From Novosphingobium sp. UBA6272 (lineage in GTDB: Bacteria; Pseudomonadota; Alphaproteobacteria; Sphingomonadales; Sphingomonadaceae): a stretch of DNA of 64,000 nt. A program made the position numbers and the translations under genes. This document shows, in pieces, positions 50,279 through 58,565 of this stretch; within the stretch, counting starts at the first letter, position 1; each line of letters opens with the position of its first letter. The DNA is taken from positions 46,181 to 110,180 of the forward strand of contig NZ_DJUW01000006.1 in assembly GCF_002440635.1 (NCBI RefSeq). The letters are read 5' to 3'. Below the pieces are notes generated by a model. That model was not told where the DNA came from. It ran no database searches and was given only the letters and a program-made list of their open reading frames with translations.

Positions 50279-50294
50279 CTAGCAATTTGGATAG
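50279..50294. promoter_or_regulatory. LuxR-regulon dyad, site 4 (CTAGCA-ATTT-GGATAG)
   Basis: Lies between the divergent LuxR (start 50239, 39 bp away) and lipoprotein (start 50352, 57 bp away) genes. It reads CGCAAG right after, like site 1. It may serve both directions, allowing autoregulation. Confidence 0.7.
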
Positions 50295-50351
50295 CGCAAG
50301 AGGCCAGCCTTCAGGCTGAAACGGCAGCAGAAACTGCAATGGAGCCGCCCC

Positions 50352-50906
50352 ATGCGCCACTTGCCGCTTGCTGTACCGCTCTTGTTTCTCGCCGCTTGCG
50401 GGGCGGGGAATGGCGATGCCCCGCCCGCCCCGGCTGCGACTGAACCTGCGCCGTCGCTTGCGGCTAGCGAACCGGCCTTTACCGGACCGGCGCTGTCGAA
50501 GGACGATCTGGCCAGCAAGGTCTGCTTTTTCACCCCGGCCGAAATCGCCGACAAGCTGGGCTTCACGGTGGAAGCGGGCAAGCCTGATACAGCGCAGCTG
50601 CAAGCCTATGGCATGGCAAGCTGTGTCTACGACGGCAGCAGCAACTCGCTGCGCATCACGGCGATCTGGCTCGATCCGGCGCAGGTTGCGCCCAGCCGCG
50701 CCAGCATGACCCGGATGTCGGGCGGGGGCCGGGTCGAGCAGCTGGCTGGCGACGCGGACAGCGCCTATCTCCACGATATGCAGGATAACGGCACGTCGCT
50801 GCACTATCTGCGTCAGAATGTGCGGATCCAGCTCCACGCGACATCGGGCGCGGTGCCCTTTGCGACGATGAAGCCCAGGCTGCTGGCGCTGCGGAGGGTG
50901 CCATGA
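50352..50906 (+). CDS. Putative lipoprotein
   Basis: 184 residues. Lipobox LAAC with Cys16 (MRHLPLAVPLLFLAAC), an Ala/Pro/Glu linker to about residue 45, then a globular domain with VCFFTPAEIADKLGFTVEAG, which has the flavour of small periplasmic metal- or substrate-binding domains (two further Cys). Unknown family. The next gene starts at its stop (ATGATG, 4-bp overlap). The upstream dyad places it in the LuxR/PAN regulon. Confidence 0.65.
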   Translation: MRHLPLAVPLLFLAACGAGNGDAPPAPAATEPAPSLAASEPAFTGPALSKDDLASKVCFFTPAEIADKLGFTVEAGKPDTAQLQAYGMASCVYDGSSNSLRITAIWLDPAQVAPSRASMTRMSGGGRVEQLAGDADSAYLHDMQDNGTSLHYLRQNVRIQLHATSGAVPFATMKPRLLALRRVP

Positions 50907-51685
50907 TGCGCCGGTTTCTGGCCTTGGGAGCCCTGGCTGCGGCGGCAGGGCTGGCAGGTATTCCGGCTGCCGCGCAGCAAAGCGGACAGGGCGAAGTCGG
51001 ATATCCCTCGGCCAAGCAGCCCGTCAAACCGAAGCAGGTTCTCGAATCGCTGCTGGGAACCCTGACGCCGCGCCCGATCGGGCCGGACTGGAACCGTCCG
51101 GCAGACCTTCGCCCGGTCACCATTGCGGGCTTCAGAGGGCAGCGGCTCAATCTGCAGACCCATGCCGACCTGCCCAACTACAATGGCGCGTTGCGGCTGT
51201 ATCATGCCCCGCAAGGCGCGACGAAGATCGCGGAGTTTCCGTTCAAGGTCAGCATCCGCGGCATGCGCAGCCTGACTTTCGACTGCGAGCTCCTCGCAGC
51301 GGACTTGTCCCTTGGTTCGGGAAACAGTGGCTACAATCGCGCGCCAACGGAAATTCTTGCGGTGACCCGCCATACCTTTGCGGTTTCCCAGCCCGGAGGC
51401 GGTGTGGTTCGGATCGGGTTCAGGCCGAATGTGCCGAGCAATCCGAATGCGTCAAAGGTTGCGGTCTGCCGGATGGAAGCCGCCGGCGACTTTGACGGGC
51501 AGCCCTGGCGAACGCACGAGCGGCTCGACTATCAGATTGACCTCGGGTCACGGAACTACACTGCGGCACTGGTCGATGGCACAACCGGGCAGGCCGCAGG
51601 CACCTCGCCGTTTCGGGTTGCGCCGGTTGCCACGGCCTTTGCCTTTGATGAAGCGTACTCGGCAGATTGGCTCGCCGGATACTGA
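50903..51685 (+). CDS. Exported hypothetical protein (260 aa)
   Basis: 260 residues with a signal peptide (MRRFLALGALAAAAGLAGIP, cleavage near AAAQ). The mature part is beta-rich, with two Cys (FDCELLAADL and AVCRMEAAG). No family recognised. Translationally coupled to the lipoprotein gene, so both are probably produced together in the envelope. Confidence 0.6.
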   Translation: MMRRFLALGALAAAAGLAGIPAAAQQSGQGEVGYPSAKQPVKPKQVLESLLGTLTPRPIGPDWNRPADLRPVTIAGFRGQRLNLQTHADLPNYNGALRLYHAPQGATKIAEFPFKVSIRGMRSLTFDCELLAADLSLGSGNSGYNRAPTEILAVTRHTFAVSQPGGGVVRIGFRPNVPSNPNASKVAVCRMEAAGDFDGQPWRTHERLDYQIDLGSRNYTAALVDGTTGQAAGTSPFRVAPVATAFAFDEAYSADWLAGY

Positions 51686-51741
51686 GCGACCGGACTTTGA
51701 CAGGCATCAATTACCCGCTTCCCTTTTCCGGCGAATGGGTC

Positions 51742-51759
51742 CTTAATCGCGCAATTAAG
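51742..51759 (+). promoter_or_regulatory. Catabolic-regulon operator, site 2 (CTTAATCG-CG-CAATTAAG)
   Basis: Near-palindrome with one mismatch between arms, 25 bp before the FMO start at 51785. Resembles the sites at 21029 and 57726. The following GAGGAGAGTCGA also matches the GGGAGAGTCGA found before the FMO gene at 21096. Confidence 0.7.
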
Positions 51760-51784
51760 AACCTGCGGAAGAGGAGAGTCGAAG

Positions 51785-53320
51785 ATGAGCGTCGCTGCAG
51801 CTGCCGTTGCCACCGACCAGGCCACTCACGTCGATGTGCTGATCGTCGGTGCCGGAATCTCCGGGATCGGATCGGCCTACCACCTGCAGGAACAGTGCCC
51901 GGGCAAGAGCTATGCGATCCTCGAAATGAAGGATACCTTCGGTGGCACCTGGGAAACCCACAAGTATCCCGGGGTGCGTTCGGATTCGGATCTCTACACC
52001 TTCGGCTACCGGTTCAAGCCGTGGGTCGGGACGCCGATCGCTTCGGCTCAGGCGATCCTCGATTACATGGGCGATGTGATCGAGGAGAACGGGATTGGCC
52101 CGCATATTCATTACGGCCATCGCATCACCAAGGCATCTTGGGATAGCAAGGCCAACCTCTGGACGGTCGAGGCGGTCCGCAAGTCGGACGGCGCCGCTGT
52201 AACCTTCACCGCCAATTTCCTGTGGATGTGCCAGGGCTACTACGATCACGAAAAGCCCTATCTGCCCGACTGGCCGGGCATGGCCAATTACAAGGGCCTG
52301 CTGGTTCACGCCCAGCTGTGGGACCCCAAGATCGACTACAAGGGCAAGAAGGTGCTGGTGATCGGTTCGGGCGCCACTGCGGCGACCGTGATTCCCGAGT
52401 TCGCCAAGGACGCAGCCCATGTCACCATGCTGCAGCGCTCACCGACCTATTTCTTCTGCGCCGAGAACAAGAACGATCTGGCCGACAAGCTGCGGGCCGG
52501 CGGGATCGACGAGCCGACCATCCACCGCGTGGTTCGCGCCCAGATCATGCATGATCAGGACGTGATGACCAAGCGCTGCCAGGAAGAACCCGACCAGGTC
52601 TTCGAAGAGCTGAAGGAACTGGTTCGCGCCTTTACCGGCAAGCCCGATTTCGAGTTCGAACCGCATTTCACGCCGAAATACCGGGTCTGGCAGCAGCGCC
52701 TGGCGTTCTGTCCGGAAGGCGACATCTTCCGCGCGGCGGTGGATGGCAAGCTGTCGGTTGTTACCGACGAGATCGACACCTTCACCGAAACCGGGGTGCG
52801 GACCAAGGACGGGACCGAGATCGAGGCCGATATCGTGGTCGCCGCGACCGGCTTCAATCTGCTGATGATGGGCGGAATTCCGTTCTATGTGGACGGCCAG
52901 CCGGTCGATTGGCACGAAACGGTCAATTACCGCGGGATGATGTTCACCGGGGTGCCGAACATGGTCTGGGTGATGGGTTATTTCCGTGCCAGCTGGACTC
53001 TGCGGGTCGACATGCTCGGCGACTTCGTCTGCAACCTGCTCAACCACATGGATGCCAAGGGCGCCAAGCGGGTCGATGTCGCGCTGCGCGAGGAAGACCA
53101 CAACATGCCGCTGGGCGACTGGATCGAGAACGACAACTTCAACCCCAGCTATCTGATGCGCGGGCTGAAAAACATGCCCAAGCGCGGCGACAAGCCCGAA
53201 TGGCGCCATAACCAGGATTACTGGGCCGAGCGTGAGCAGATCCCCAAGACCGACCTCGAAGGCAGCGAATTCCTCTACGACGGGGTTCGCGCCGGCAAGA
53301 AGGTGACCGAGGCCGCCTGA
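51785..53320 (+). CDS. Flavin-containing / Baeyer-Villiger-type monooxygenase
   Basis: 511 residues. FAD site VLIVGAGISGIGSAYHL, second nucleotide site VLVIGSGATAATVIPEF, and between them YKGLLVHAQLWDP, which corresponds to the BVMO fingerprint FxGxxxHxxxW(P/D). FGGTWETHKYPGVRSDSD is another family hallmark. It probably oxidises a ketone (or related carbonyl) to an ester or lactone with NADPH and O2. It stands alone in front of a convergent LysR gene, under its own operator. Only moderately similar to the FMO at 21096. Confidence 0.9.
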   Translation: MSVAAAAVATDQATHVDVLIVGAGISGIGSAYHLQEQCPGKSYAILEMKDTFGGTWETHKYPGVRSDSDLYTFGYRFKPWVGTPIASAQAILDYMGDVIEENGIGPHIHYGHRITKASWDSKANLWTVEAVRKSDGAAVTFTANFLWMCQGYYDHEKPYLPDWPGMANYKGLLVHAQLWDPKIDYKGKKVLVIGSGATAATVIPEFAKDAAHVTMLQRSPTYFFCAENKNDLADKLRAGGIDEPTIHRVVRAQIMHDQDVMTKRCQEEPDQVFEELKELVRAFTGKPDFEFEPHFTPKYRVWQQRLAFCPEGDIFRAAVDGKLSVVTDEIDTFTETGVRTKDGTEIEADIVVAATGFNLLMMGGIPFYVDGQPVDWHETVNYRGMMFTGVPNMVWVMGYFRASWTLRVDMLGDFVCNLLNHMDAKGAKRVDVALREEDHNMPLGDWIENDNFNPSYLMRGLKNMPKRGDKPEWRHNQDYWAEREQIPKTDLEGSEFLYDGVRAGKKVTEAA

Positions 53321-53332
53321 GCCGGTCGGCCG

Positions 53333-54226
53333 TCAGGTCCAGCGCCCTTCTGCGGCCCGCTGTTTCATCGCTTCGACGAAGGCGCGGGTGGCGGGGGCGG
53401 CCGAACGGGCGGCTTCGAACAGCAGGCTGACCGGCAGCGGCTCCGGCTCGTCCGGGCGCAGCACTTCGACCAGCCGCCCGGCGGCGAGCGCGTCGGCAAC
53501 CTGATAGCTGAGGAAGTTGGCCAGTCCGACCCCGGCCTCGGCGGCGGCCAGCGCGGCGTCGACGGTGTTGACCTGCAGCCGCCGCCGCGCCGCATCGCTG
53601 GCATCGCGCCGCCCGCCCAGTCGCCATTCGCCCGCGCCGCGCGGTCCGGTCGAAGCGATCAGGTGATGCTGCGCCAGATCGGCTGGCTCGGTCGGAGCGC
53701 CGTGCCGGGCGAGGTAACCCGGGCTGGCGACGATAACCTGACGCACCGTGCCGATCCGCACTGCGTGCAGCGCTGAATCCGACAGTACGCCGATCCGCAC
53801 CGCCACATCGATCCCCTCCTCGACCATCCGGATATTGCGGTCGACCAGCAGCAACCGAATATCGAGCCTGGGGTGCCGGGCGAGCAGGTCGGTTACCGCC
53901 GGCATAACGTGTAGCCGCCCGAAAGCGACCGGCGCGGTCACGTAAAGTTCGCCGCTTGGTTCGGCCCCGGATCCGCGCAAGGCGCGCTCGGTATCGGCCA
54001 GTTCGGTCAGCAGGCGCTCGGCCCGCGGCAGCAGCGCGGCACCCTCACCGGTCAGCGAGACCGCGCGGGTGGTTCGGTGGAGCAGCCGCAGCCCAAGGTG
54101 CGCCTCAAGTGCGGCGATATTGCGGGTCACCGCTTGCGGGGAGCAGCGTAACTGCCGCGCGGCAGCGGAAAAGCTGCCCGCCCGGGCCACGGCAGCGAAA
54201 GTCTCAAAGGCGGACAGGCGATCCAT
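53333..54226 (-). CDS. LysR-family transcriptional regulator
   Basis: 297 residues. N-terminal winged helix MDRLSAFETFAAVARAGSFS with AARQLRCSPQAVTRNIAALE, then the effector-binding periplasmic-protein-like domain (SGELYVTAPVAFGRLHVMPA is the typical hinge). It is transcribed divergently from the PNPOx-VOC-DUF1348 operon at 54367 and probably controls it. A dyad lies just upstream of its start. Confidence 0.92.
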   Translation of the reverse strand: MDRLSAFETFAAVARAGSFSAAARQLRCSPQAVTRNIAALEAHLGLRLLHRTTRAVSLTGEGAALLPRAERLLTELADTERALRGSGAEPSGELYVTAPVAFGRLHVMPAVTDLLARHPRLDIRLLLVDRNIRMVEEGIDVAVRIGVLSDSALHAVRIGTVRQVIVASPGYLARHGAPTEPADLAQHHLIASTGPRGAGEWRLGGRRDASDAARRRLQVNTVDAALAAAEAGVGLANFLSYQVADALAAGRLVEVLRPDEPEPLPVSLLFEAARSAAPATRAFVEAMKQRAAEGRWT

Positions 54227-54228
54227 AT

Positions 54229-54247
54229 TATTCCGAATATCGGAATA
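54229..54247. promoter_or_regulatory. LysR-type dyad (TATTCCG-AATAT-CGGAATA)
   Basis: Perfect 7-bp arms around 5 bp, positioned 2 bp upstream of the LysR start and 120 bp before the divergent operon. It contains the T-N11-A core common to LysR binding sites and would suit autoregulation plus activation of the divergent genes. Confidence 0.65.
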
Positions 54248-54366
54248 GTATGCACCAAGATAGCTATATTATCACGGACGATCGGTCGATCTATTCAGCT
54301 TCTCGCGCGGTTCGCCTCACCCCCGCCCCCCCTGCGGACCGCGCCACCATTCACAAGGAAGATGCG

Positions 54367-54987
54367 ATGGCCCGCAACTATGTCCACACGCTGTTCAGCG
54401 ATGCCGCCCGCGCGGCGCAGGCTGCTGACGGTTCGCGCGAAGCCTATGCCCGGATGGAAGACGGGGCAGACGGCTTGCCCGATCTGCTGACCGCCAAGGA
54501 AGGCGAATTCATCGCCGCGCGCGACAGCTTCTACCTCGCCTCGGTGACGCCGGACGGCTGGCCCTATGTCCAGCACCGCGGCGGACCGGCCGGGTTCCTC
54601 AAGCTGCTGGAGGGCAACCGGCTGGGCTTTGCCGACTATCGCGGCAACCGCCAGCACGTTACCACCACCAACTTCGCCGCCGAGCCGCGCTGTTCGCTGT
54701 TCCTGATGGACTATCCCAACCGCCGCCGCCTCAAGATCCTGGGCCATGCCCGAATCGAAACCGCCGATGGCGAACCCGAACTGCTCAGCCGCCTGATGCC
54801 CGAAGGTTACCGCGCGCTGCCCGAGCGGGCCTACCTGATCGATATGATCGGGTTCGACTGGAACTGCCCGCAACATATCACCCCGCGCTTCACCGAGGCC
54901 GAAATGGCAGCGGCCCTGCAACCCATGAACGATGAACTTACCCGCCTGCGGGCCGAGCTGGCCTGGTTGCGCGGCGACCAACCCTGA
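54367..54987 (+). CDS. Pyridoxamine 5'-phosphate oxidase-family flavoprotein
   Basis: 206 residues. The FMN-binding split-barrel is shown by DSFYLASVTPDGWPYVQHRG, then GPAGFLKLLEGNRLGFADYRG and SLFLMDYPNRRRLKILGHAR. Members use FMN (or F420/haem) for small redox reactions; the substrate here is unknown. It starts the operon that runs to 57689, followed by the VOC gene 10 bp later. AAGGAAG lies before the ATG at 54367. Confidence 0.82.
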   Translation: MARNYVHTLFSDAARAAQAADGSREAYARMEDGADGLPDLLTAKEGEFIAARDSFYLASVTPDGWPYVQHRGGPAGFLKLLEGNRLGFADYRGNRQHVTTTNFAAEPRCSLFLMDYPNRRRLKILGHARIETADGEPELLSRLMPEGYRALPERAYLIDMIGFDWNCPQHITPRFTEAEMAAALQPMNDELTRLRAELAWLRGDQP

Positions 54988-54997
54988 AAGGAATAGG

Positions 54998-55408
54998 ATG
55001 ACCGAGCCGCTCACCACCGGCGCCCATCACGTCGGCCTTGCCGTGCCCGACCTTGATCAGGCCGCCGCGTTCTTCTGCGATGCGCTCGGCTTCTCGGTGG
55101 TCGGCGAAGTGCCGGCCTATCCCGCCCGGTTCGTTTCCGATGGCAGCGTGCTGCTGACCTTGTGGCAAGTCGAGGATCCGGCTTCATGCAGCCCGTTCGA
55201 TCGGCGCCGCAACGTCGGCCTCCACCACCTGGCGCTGGGGGTGCGCGATGCCGAGGGTTTGGAGCAAGTCCACCAGCGCATTGCAGACTGGCCCGGCGTC
55301 AGCATAGAGTTCGGCCCAGGACCAATGCGCCCCGGCTCGGCCGTCCATCACCTCATCGCCGCGATTCCGGGCGGGATCCGGGTCGAATTCGCCATGCCCT
55401 TTGTGTGA
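54998..55408 (+). CDS. VOC-family (glyoxalase/dioxygenase superfamily) protein
   Basis: 136 residues, a single VOC module: HHVGLAVPDLDQAAAFFCDA with the first metal-ligand His, LLTLWQV with a strand, and GLHHLALGVRDAEGLEQVHQ. Typical ligands would be two His and Glu; the C-terminal Glu in GGIRVEFAMP fits. Reaction unknown. The ATG at 54998 has AAAGGAATAGG just upstream. Confidence 0.8.
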   Translation: MTEPLTTGAHHVGLAVPDLDQAAAFFCDALGFSVVGEVPAYPARFVSDGSVLLTLWQVEDPASCSPFDRRRNVGLHHLALGVRDAEGLEQVHQRIADWPGVSIEFGPGPMRPGSAVHHLIAAIPGGIRVEFAMPFV

Positions 55409-55416
55409 GAACCCGA

Positions 55417-55884
55417 ATGACCGACCGACCATCCCTGCCGCCCTTCACGGCCGAAACTGCTGCAATCAAGGTCCGCGCTGCCGAAGACGCCTGGAATGGC
55501 CGCGATCCTGCCAAGGTCGCACTGGCCTATACCGAGGACAGCCGCTGGCGGAACCGTAACGAATTCCTGACAGGCCGGGCCGAGATCGAAGCCTTTCTGA
55601 CCCGCAAATGGCAGCGCGAACACGATTACCGCCTGATCAAGGAGCTCTGGGCCTTCACCGAAAACCGCATCGCGGTGCGGTTTGCCTATGAATGGCACGA
55701 CGATAGCGGGCAGTGGTGGCGCTCTTATGGCAACGAGAATTGGGAGTTCGCGGAAAGCGGCCATATGGCGCTGCGATTTGCCAGCATCAACGATCTGGAG
55801 ATCACCCAAGACGAACGCTTGTTCCACTGGCCGCAGGGTCGCCGCCCAGACGATCGTCCGGGATTGAGCGGGCTGGGGCTTTAG
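55417..55884 (+). CDS. DUF1348 NTF2-like protein
   Basis: 155 residues with the characteristic blocks VALAYTEDSRWRNRNEFLTG and the later YEWHDDSGQWWRSYGNENWE, WPQGRRPDDRPGLSGLGL. DUF1348 proteins adopt the SnoaL/NTF2 fold; many are annotated as steroid-isomerase-like but the substrates are unknown. Follows the VOC gene by 8 bp. Confidence 0.88.
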   Translation: MTDRPSLPPFTAETAAIKVRAAEDAWNGRDPAKVALAYTEDSRWRNRNEFLTGRAEIEAFLTRKWQREHDYRLIKELWAFTENRIAVRFAYEWHDDSGQWWRSYGNENWEFAESGHMALRFASINDLEITQDERLFHWPQGRRPDDRPGLSGLGL

Positions 55885-55924
55885 GCGGGTTTACAGCCTG
55901 CCTTGCCTGGGCCAGACAGTTGCA

Positions 55925-56371
55925 ATGAGCAACGCATCTATCTGGTGGGGCGGCACGCGGCCGCCTCTGGAACCGATGACCGCGCTGGGCGAGAATGCCT
56001 TGCCTGGCCATCTCGGCATCGAATTCGTCGATTGCGGCGATGACTGGATCCGCGCGCGGATGCCGGTCGATCAGCGCACCCAGCAGCCGTTCAAGCGGCT
56101 CCACGGCGGTGCCTCGGTGGCGCTCGCCGAAACGATCGGCTCGGTCGCGGCCAGTTGGTGCGTGGACCGGGAAAAGTTTGTCGCGGTCGGGATGGAGATC
56201 AACGCCAACCACATCCGCCCGGCTTACGCGGGCTGGGTCTATGCCACCGCCCGGCCCGAGGCGCTGGGCCGGACCACCCAGGTCTGGACGATCCGGATCG
56301 AGGATGAGGTTGGCAAGCTGGTCTGCATCTCACGCTTCACCGTCGCGGTGATCCCGGCAGAAAGGAAATGA
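55925..56371 (+). CDS. PaaI-type hotdog-fold thioesterase
   Basis: 148 residues. LGIEFVDCGDDWIRARMPVD and PFKRLHGGASVALAETIGSV match the PaaI/YbgC-like hotdog family with the catalytic region HGGASVALAE; it likely cleaves an acyl-CoA ester from the operon's pathway. Its stop overlaps the next gene's start region. Confidence 0.88.
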   Translation: MSNASIWWGGTRPPLEPMTALGENALPGHLGIEFVDCGDDWIRARMPVDQRTQQPFKRLHGGASVALAETIGSVAASWCVDREKFVAVGMEINANHIRPAYAGWVYATARPEALGRTTQVWTIRIEDEVGKLVCISRFTVAVIPAERK

Positions 56372-56373
56372 CC

Positions 56374-57090
56374 ATGGCGCAGCAATCGGTCGCGGTAATT
56401 GGCGCAGGCGACTTCATTGGCGCGGCGATCGTCCGCAAATTCGCGGCGCAGGGCTTTGCCGTCCACGCGGGTCGCCGCAACGGCGAAAAGCTGGCACCGC
56501 TGCTGGGCGGCGGGGTCACCGGGCGCAGCCTGGATGCGCGCGAACCGGAGGATGTCACCGCCTTCCTGGCCGAGGCTGAAGCCATTGCCCCGCTGGCGCT
56601 GGTCGTTTTCAACGTTGGTGCCAACGTGCAATTCCCGCTCACCGAAACCACGGACCGGGTGTTCCGCAAGGTCTGGGAAATGGCCTGCTTTGCCGGGTTC
56701 GTCTCGGTGCGCGAGGCGGCGCGGCTGATGCTGCCGCGTGGGAACGGCAAGATCTTCGTCACCGGAGCCACCGCCGGCCTGCGCGGCAATCCCGGCTATG
56801 CCGCCTTCGCCGCCGCCAAGGCCGGGCTGCGCGCCACCGCCGAAAGCGCCGCGCGCGAGCTGTGGCCGCAGGGGATCCACGTCGCGCACCTGGTGATCGA
56901 CGCCGGGGTCGATACCGCATGGGTCCGCCAGCGCGTCACTGAGCGGATCGGGGCCGAGGCGCTCGCCGCCAATCCGGACCTGCTGATGCCGCCCGAAGCG
57001 GTGGCCGATGCCTATTGGACACTTTACAATCAGCCCAAGAGCGCCTGGACTTTCGAACATGAAATCCGCCCGTACGGGGAGACATGGTGA
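56374..57090 (+). CDS. SDR-family protein with non-canonical active site
   Basis: 238 residues from the second ATG (56374), 7 nt after AAGGA. The Rossmann start VAVIGAGDFIGAAIVRKFAA replaces TGxxxGxG, and the catalytic tetrad is altered: the YxxxK Tyr is Phe (FAAAK in GYAAFAAAKAGLRA) and the Ser of the usual S-x12-Y is replaced (TGATAGLRG). Members of this SDR subgroup are widespread but their reactions are unclear. Stop overlaps the next gene. Confidence 0.78.
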   Translation: MAQQSVAVIGAGDFIGAAIVRKFAAQGFAVHAGRRNGEKLAPLLGGGVTGRSLDAREPEDVTAFLAEAEAIAPLALVVFNVGANVQFPLTETTDRVFRKVWEMACFAGFVSVREAARLMLPRGNGKIFVTGATAGLRGNPGYAAFAAAKAGLRATAESAARELWPQGIHVAHLVIDAGVDTAWVRQRVTERIGAEALAANPDLLMPPEAVADAYWTLYNQPKSAWTFEHEIRPYGETW

Positions 57091-57689
57091 TGACGGAAAT
57101 CGAATTTCTCTATGATTTCGGCGGACCCAATTCGTGGTTCGTCCACCGCGCGATCCCGGCGATCGAGGCCCAGGGGCAGGTCCGCTTCCGCTATGTCCCG
57201 GTGCTGCTCGGCGGGATCTTCAAGGCGACCGGCAACCAGCCGCCGCTGATGTCCTATGGCCATGTCGCACCCAAGATGGCTTACGACCGGCTCGAGATGG
57301 AGCGGTTCTCGGCCCGCCACGGCATCACCGGGTTCCAGTTCAACCCGCATTTCCCGGTCAATACCCTGCTGGCGATGCGCGGTGCGGTCGCGGCTGATAG
57401 GCTGGGCTGCGGCCCGGCCTATCGCGAGGCGATGTACACCGCACTGTGGCAGGACGGGCTGAAGCTTGACGATCCCGCCGTCTGGGCCGGCGTGATCAGT
57501 GCCGCCGGGCTCGATGCCGCGGCGCTGGGTGCGCTGGTCGAGGATCCGGAGGTCAAGGGCGAGCTGGTCGCCAGCACCGAACGCGCTGTTGCCCGCGGAG
57601 CCTTCGGGGTGCCGACCTTCTTCCTCGGCGACGAGATGTGGTTCGGCAAGGACCGCCTGCGCGACGTGGTCGAGGCGGCCACCGGCTGA
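57090..57689 (+). CDS. DsbA-fold 2-hydroxychromene-2-carboxylate isomerase-like protein
   Basis: 199 residues. EFLYDFGGPNSWFVHRAIPA is the thioredoxin-like start of the kappa-GST/HCCA isomerase family, PVNTLLAMRGAVAADRLG and ARGAFGVPTFFLGDEMWFG complete it. The active-site Ser sits in PNSW. Homologues isomerise aromatic intermediates with glutathione; here it likely acts on the operon's substrate. The start at 57090 fits GGGGAG with 8-nt spacing and overlaps the previous stop. Confidence 0.86.
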   Translation: MTEIEFLYDFGGPNSWFVHRAIPAIEAQGQVRFRYVPVLLGGIFKATGNQPPLMSYGHVAPKMAYDRLEMERFSARHGITGFQFNPHFPVNTLLAMRGAVAADRLGCGPAYREAMYTALWQDGLKLDDPAVWAGVISAAGLDAAALGALVEDPEVKGELVASTERAVARGAFGVPTFFLGDEMWFGKDRLRDVVEAATG

Positions 57690-57725
57690 ACCTTGCCAAG
57701 CAGGCCTGCTCCATGCATGGTGCGG

Positions 57726-57743
57726 TTTAATCGAACGGTTAAA
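57726..57743 (+). promoter_or_regulatory. Catabolic-regulon operator, site 3 (TTTAATCG-AA-CGGTTAAA)
   Basis: Palindrome with one arm mismatch, 29 bp before the SDR start at 57773, followed by GGGAGAG. Same layout as the sites before 21096 and 51785. Confidence 0.72.
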
Positions 57744-57772
57744 TTGCAAACCTGCCCATGGGAGAGCCTGCG

Positions 57773-58561
57773 ATGAGCGAATACCCCCTGCCCAATGCCT
57801 CGACCGACCTGACCGGCCGCGTCGCCCTTGTCACCGGTGCCTCCTCCGGGCTCGGCGCGCGCTTCGCCGAAGTGCTGGCCAGCCAGGGCGCGGCGGTGGT
57901 GCTGGCCGCGCGGCGGATCGACCGGCTTGAAGCGCTGGCAGGCAAGATCAAGGCCGCCGGAGGCAAGGCGCTGGCCGTGCAGATGGACGCCACCGATGCC
58001 GACAGCATCATCGCCGCGGTTGCTGCGGGCGAGGCGACGTTTGGCACGGTCGACATCCTGATCAACAATGCCGGGATGCCGGACGCCCAGCGCGCCCACA
58101 AGATGAGCATCGAACTGATCGACCAGGTGCTGGGCGTAAATTTGCGCGGCCCGTGGATCCTCGCCTGCGAAGTGGCGCGGCGGCTGATCGCGGCGGGAAA
58201 GCCGGGGCGGATCGTCAACATCAGCTCCGTCGCGCACTTCCGCTATGACGGCGGCGGCGCTGCGCTCTACGCCGTGACCAAGACCGCGATCGCCCGGATG
58301 ACCGAGGCGCTGGCGGTCGAATGGGCGCATTACAATATCAACGTCAACGCGATCGCGCCGGGGATGTTCGTTTCCGAGATGACCGACGGTATGTTCGAAC
58401 GGATGGGCGGAAATCCCGCGCCGCACTTGCCGCGCAAGCGCGTGCCGGTGCCCGAACAGATGGATTCGACCCTGCTCTACCTCGTCGCCCCCAGCAGCGA
58501 ATGCGTGACCGGGGCGACGATCCGGATCGACGACGGGCAAAGCGCGCGGGTACGGATGTAA
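57773..58561 (+). CDS. Short-chain dehydrogenase/reductase
   Basis: 262 residues, canonical SDR: TGASSGLG cofactor motif, NNAG, the catalytic Ser region NISSVAHF and YAVTK active-site Tyr/Lys. It probably interconverts an alcohol and a ketone of the catabolic route, using NAD(P). Under its own operator and followed 4 bp later by a crotonase gene. Confidence 0.9.
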   Translation: MSEYPLPNASTDLTGRVALVTGASSGLGARFAEVLASQGAAVVLAARRIDRLEALAGKIKAAGGKALAVQMDATDADSIIAAVAAGEATFGTVDILINNAGMPDAQRAHKMSIELIDQVLGVNLRGPWILACEVARRLIAAGKPGRIVNISSVAHFRYDGGGAALYAVTKTAIARMTEALAVEWAHYNINVNAIAPGMFVSEMTDGMFERMGGNPAPHLPRKRVPVPEQMDSTLLYLVAPSSECVTGATIRIDDGQSARVRM

Positions 58562-58565
58562 GGCC

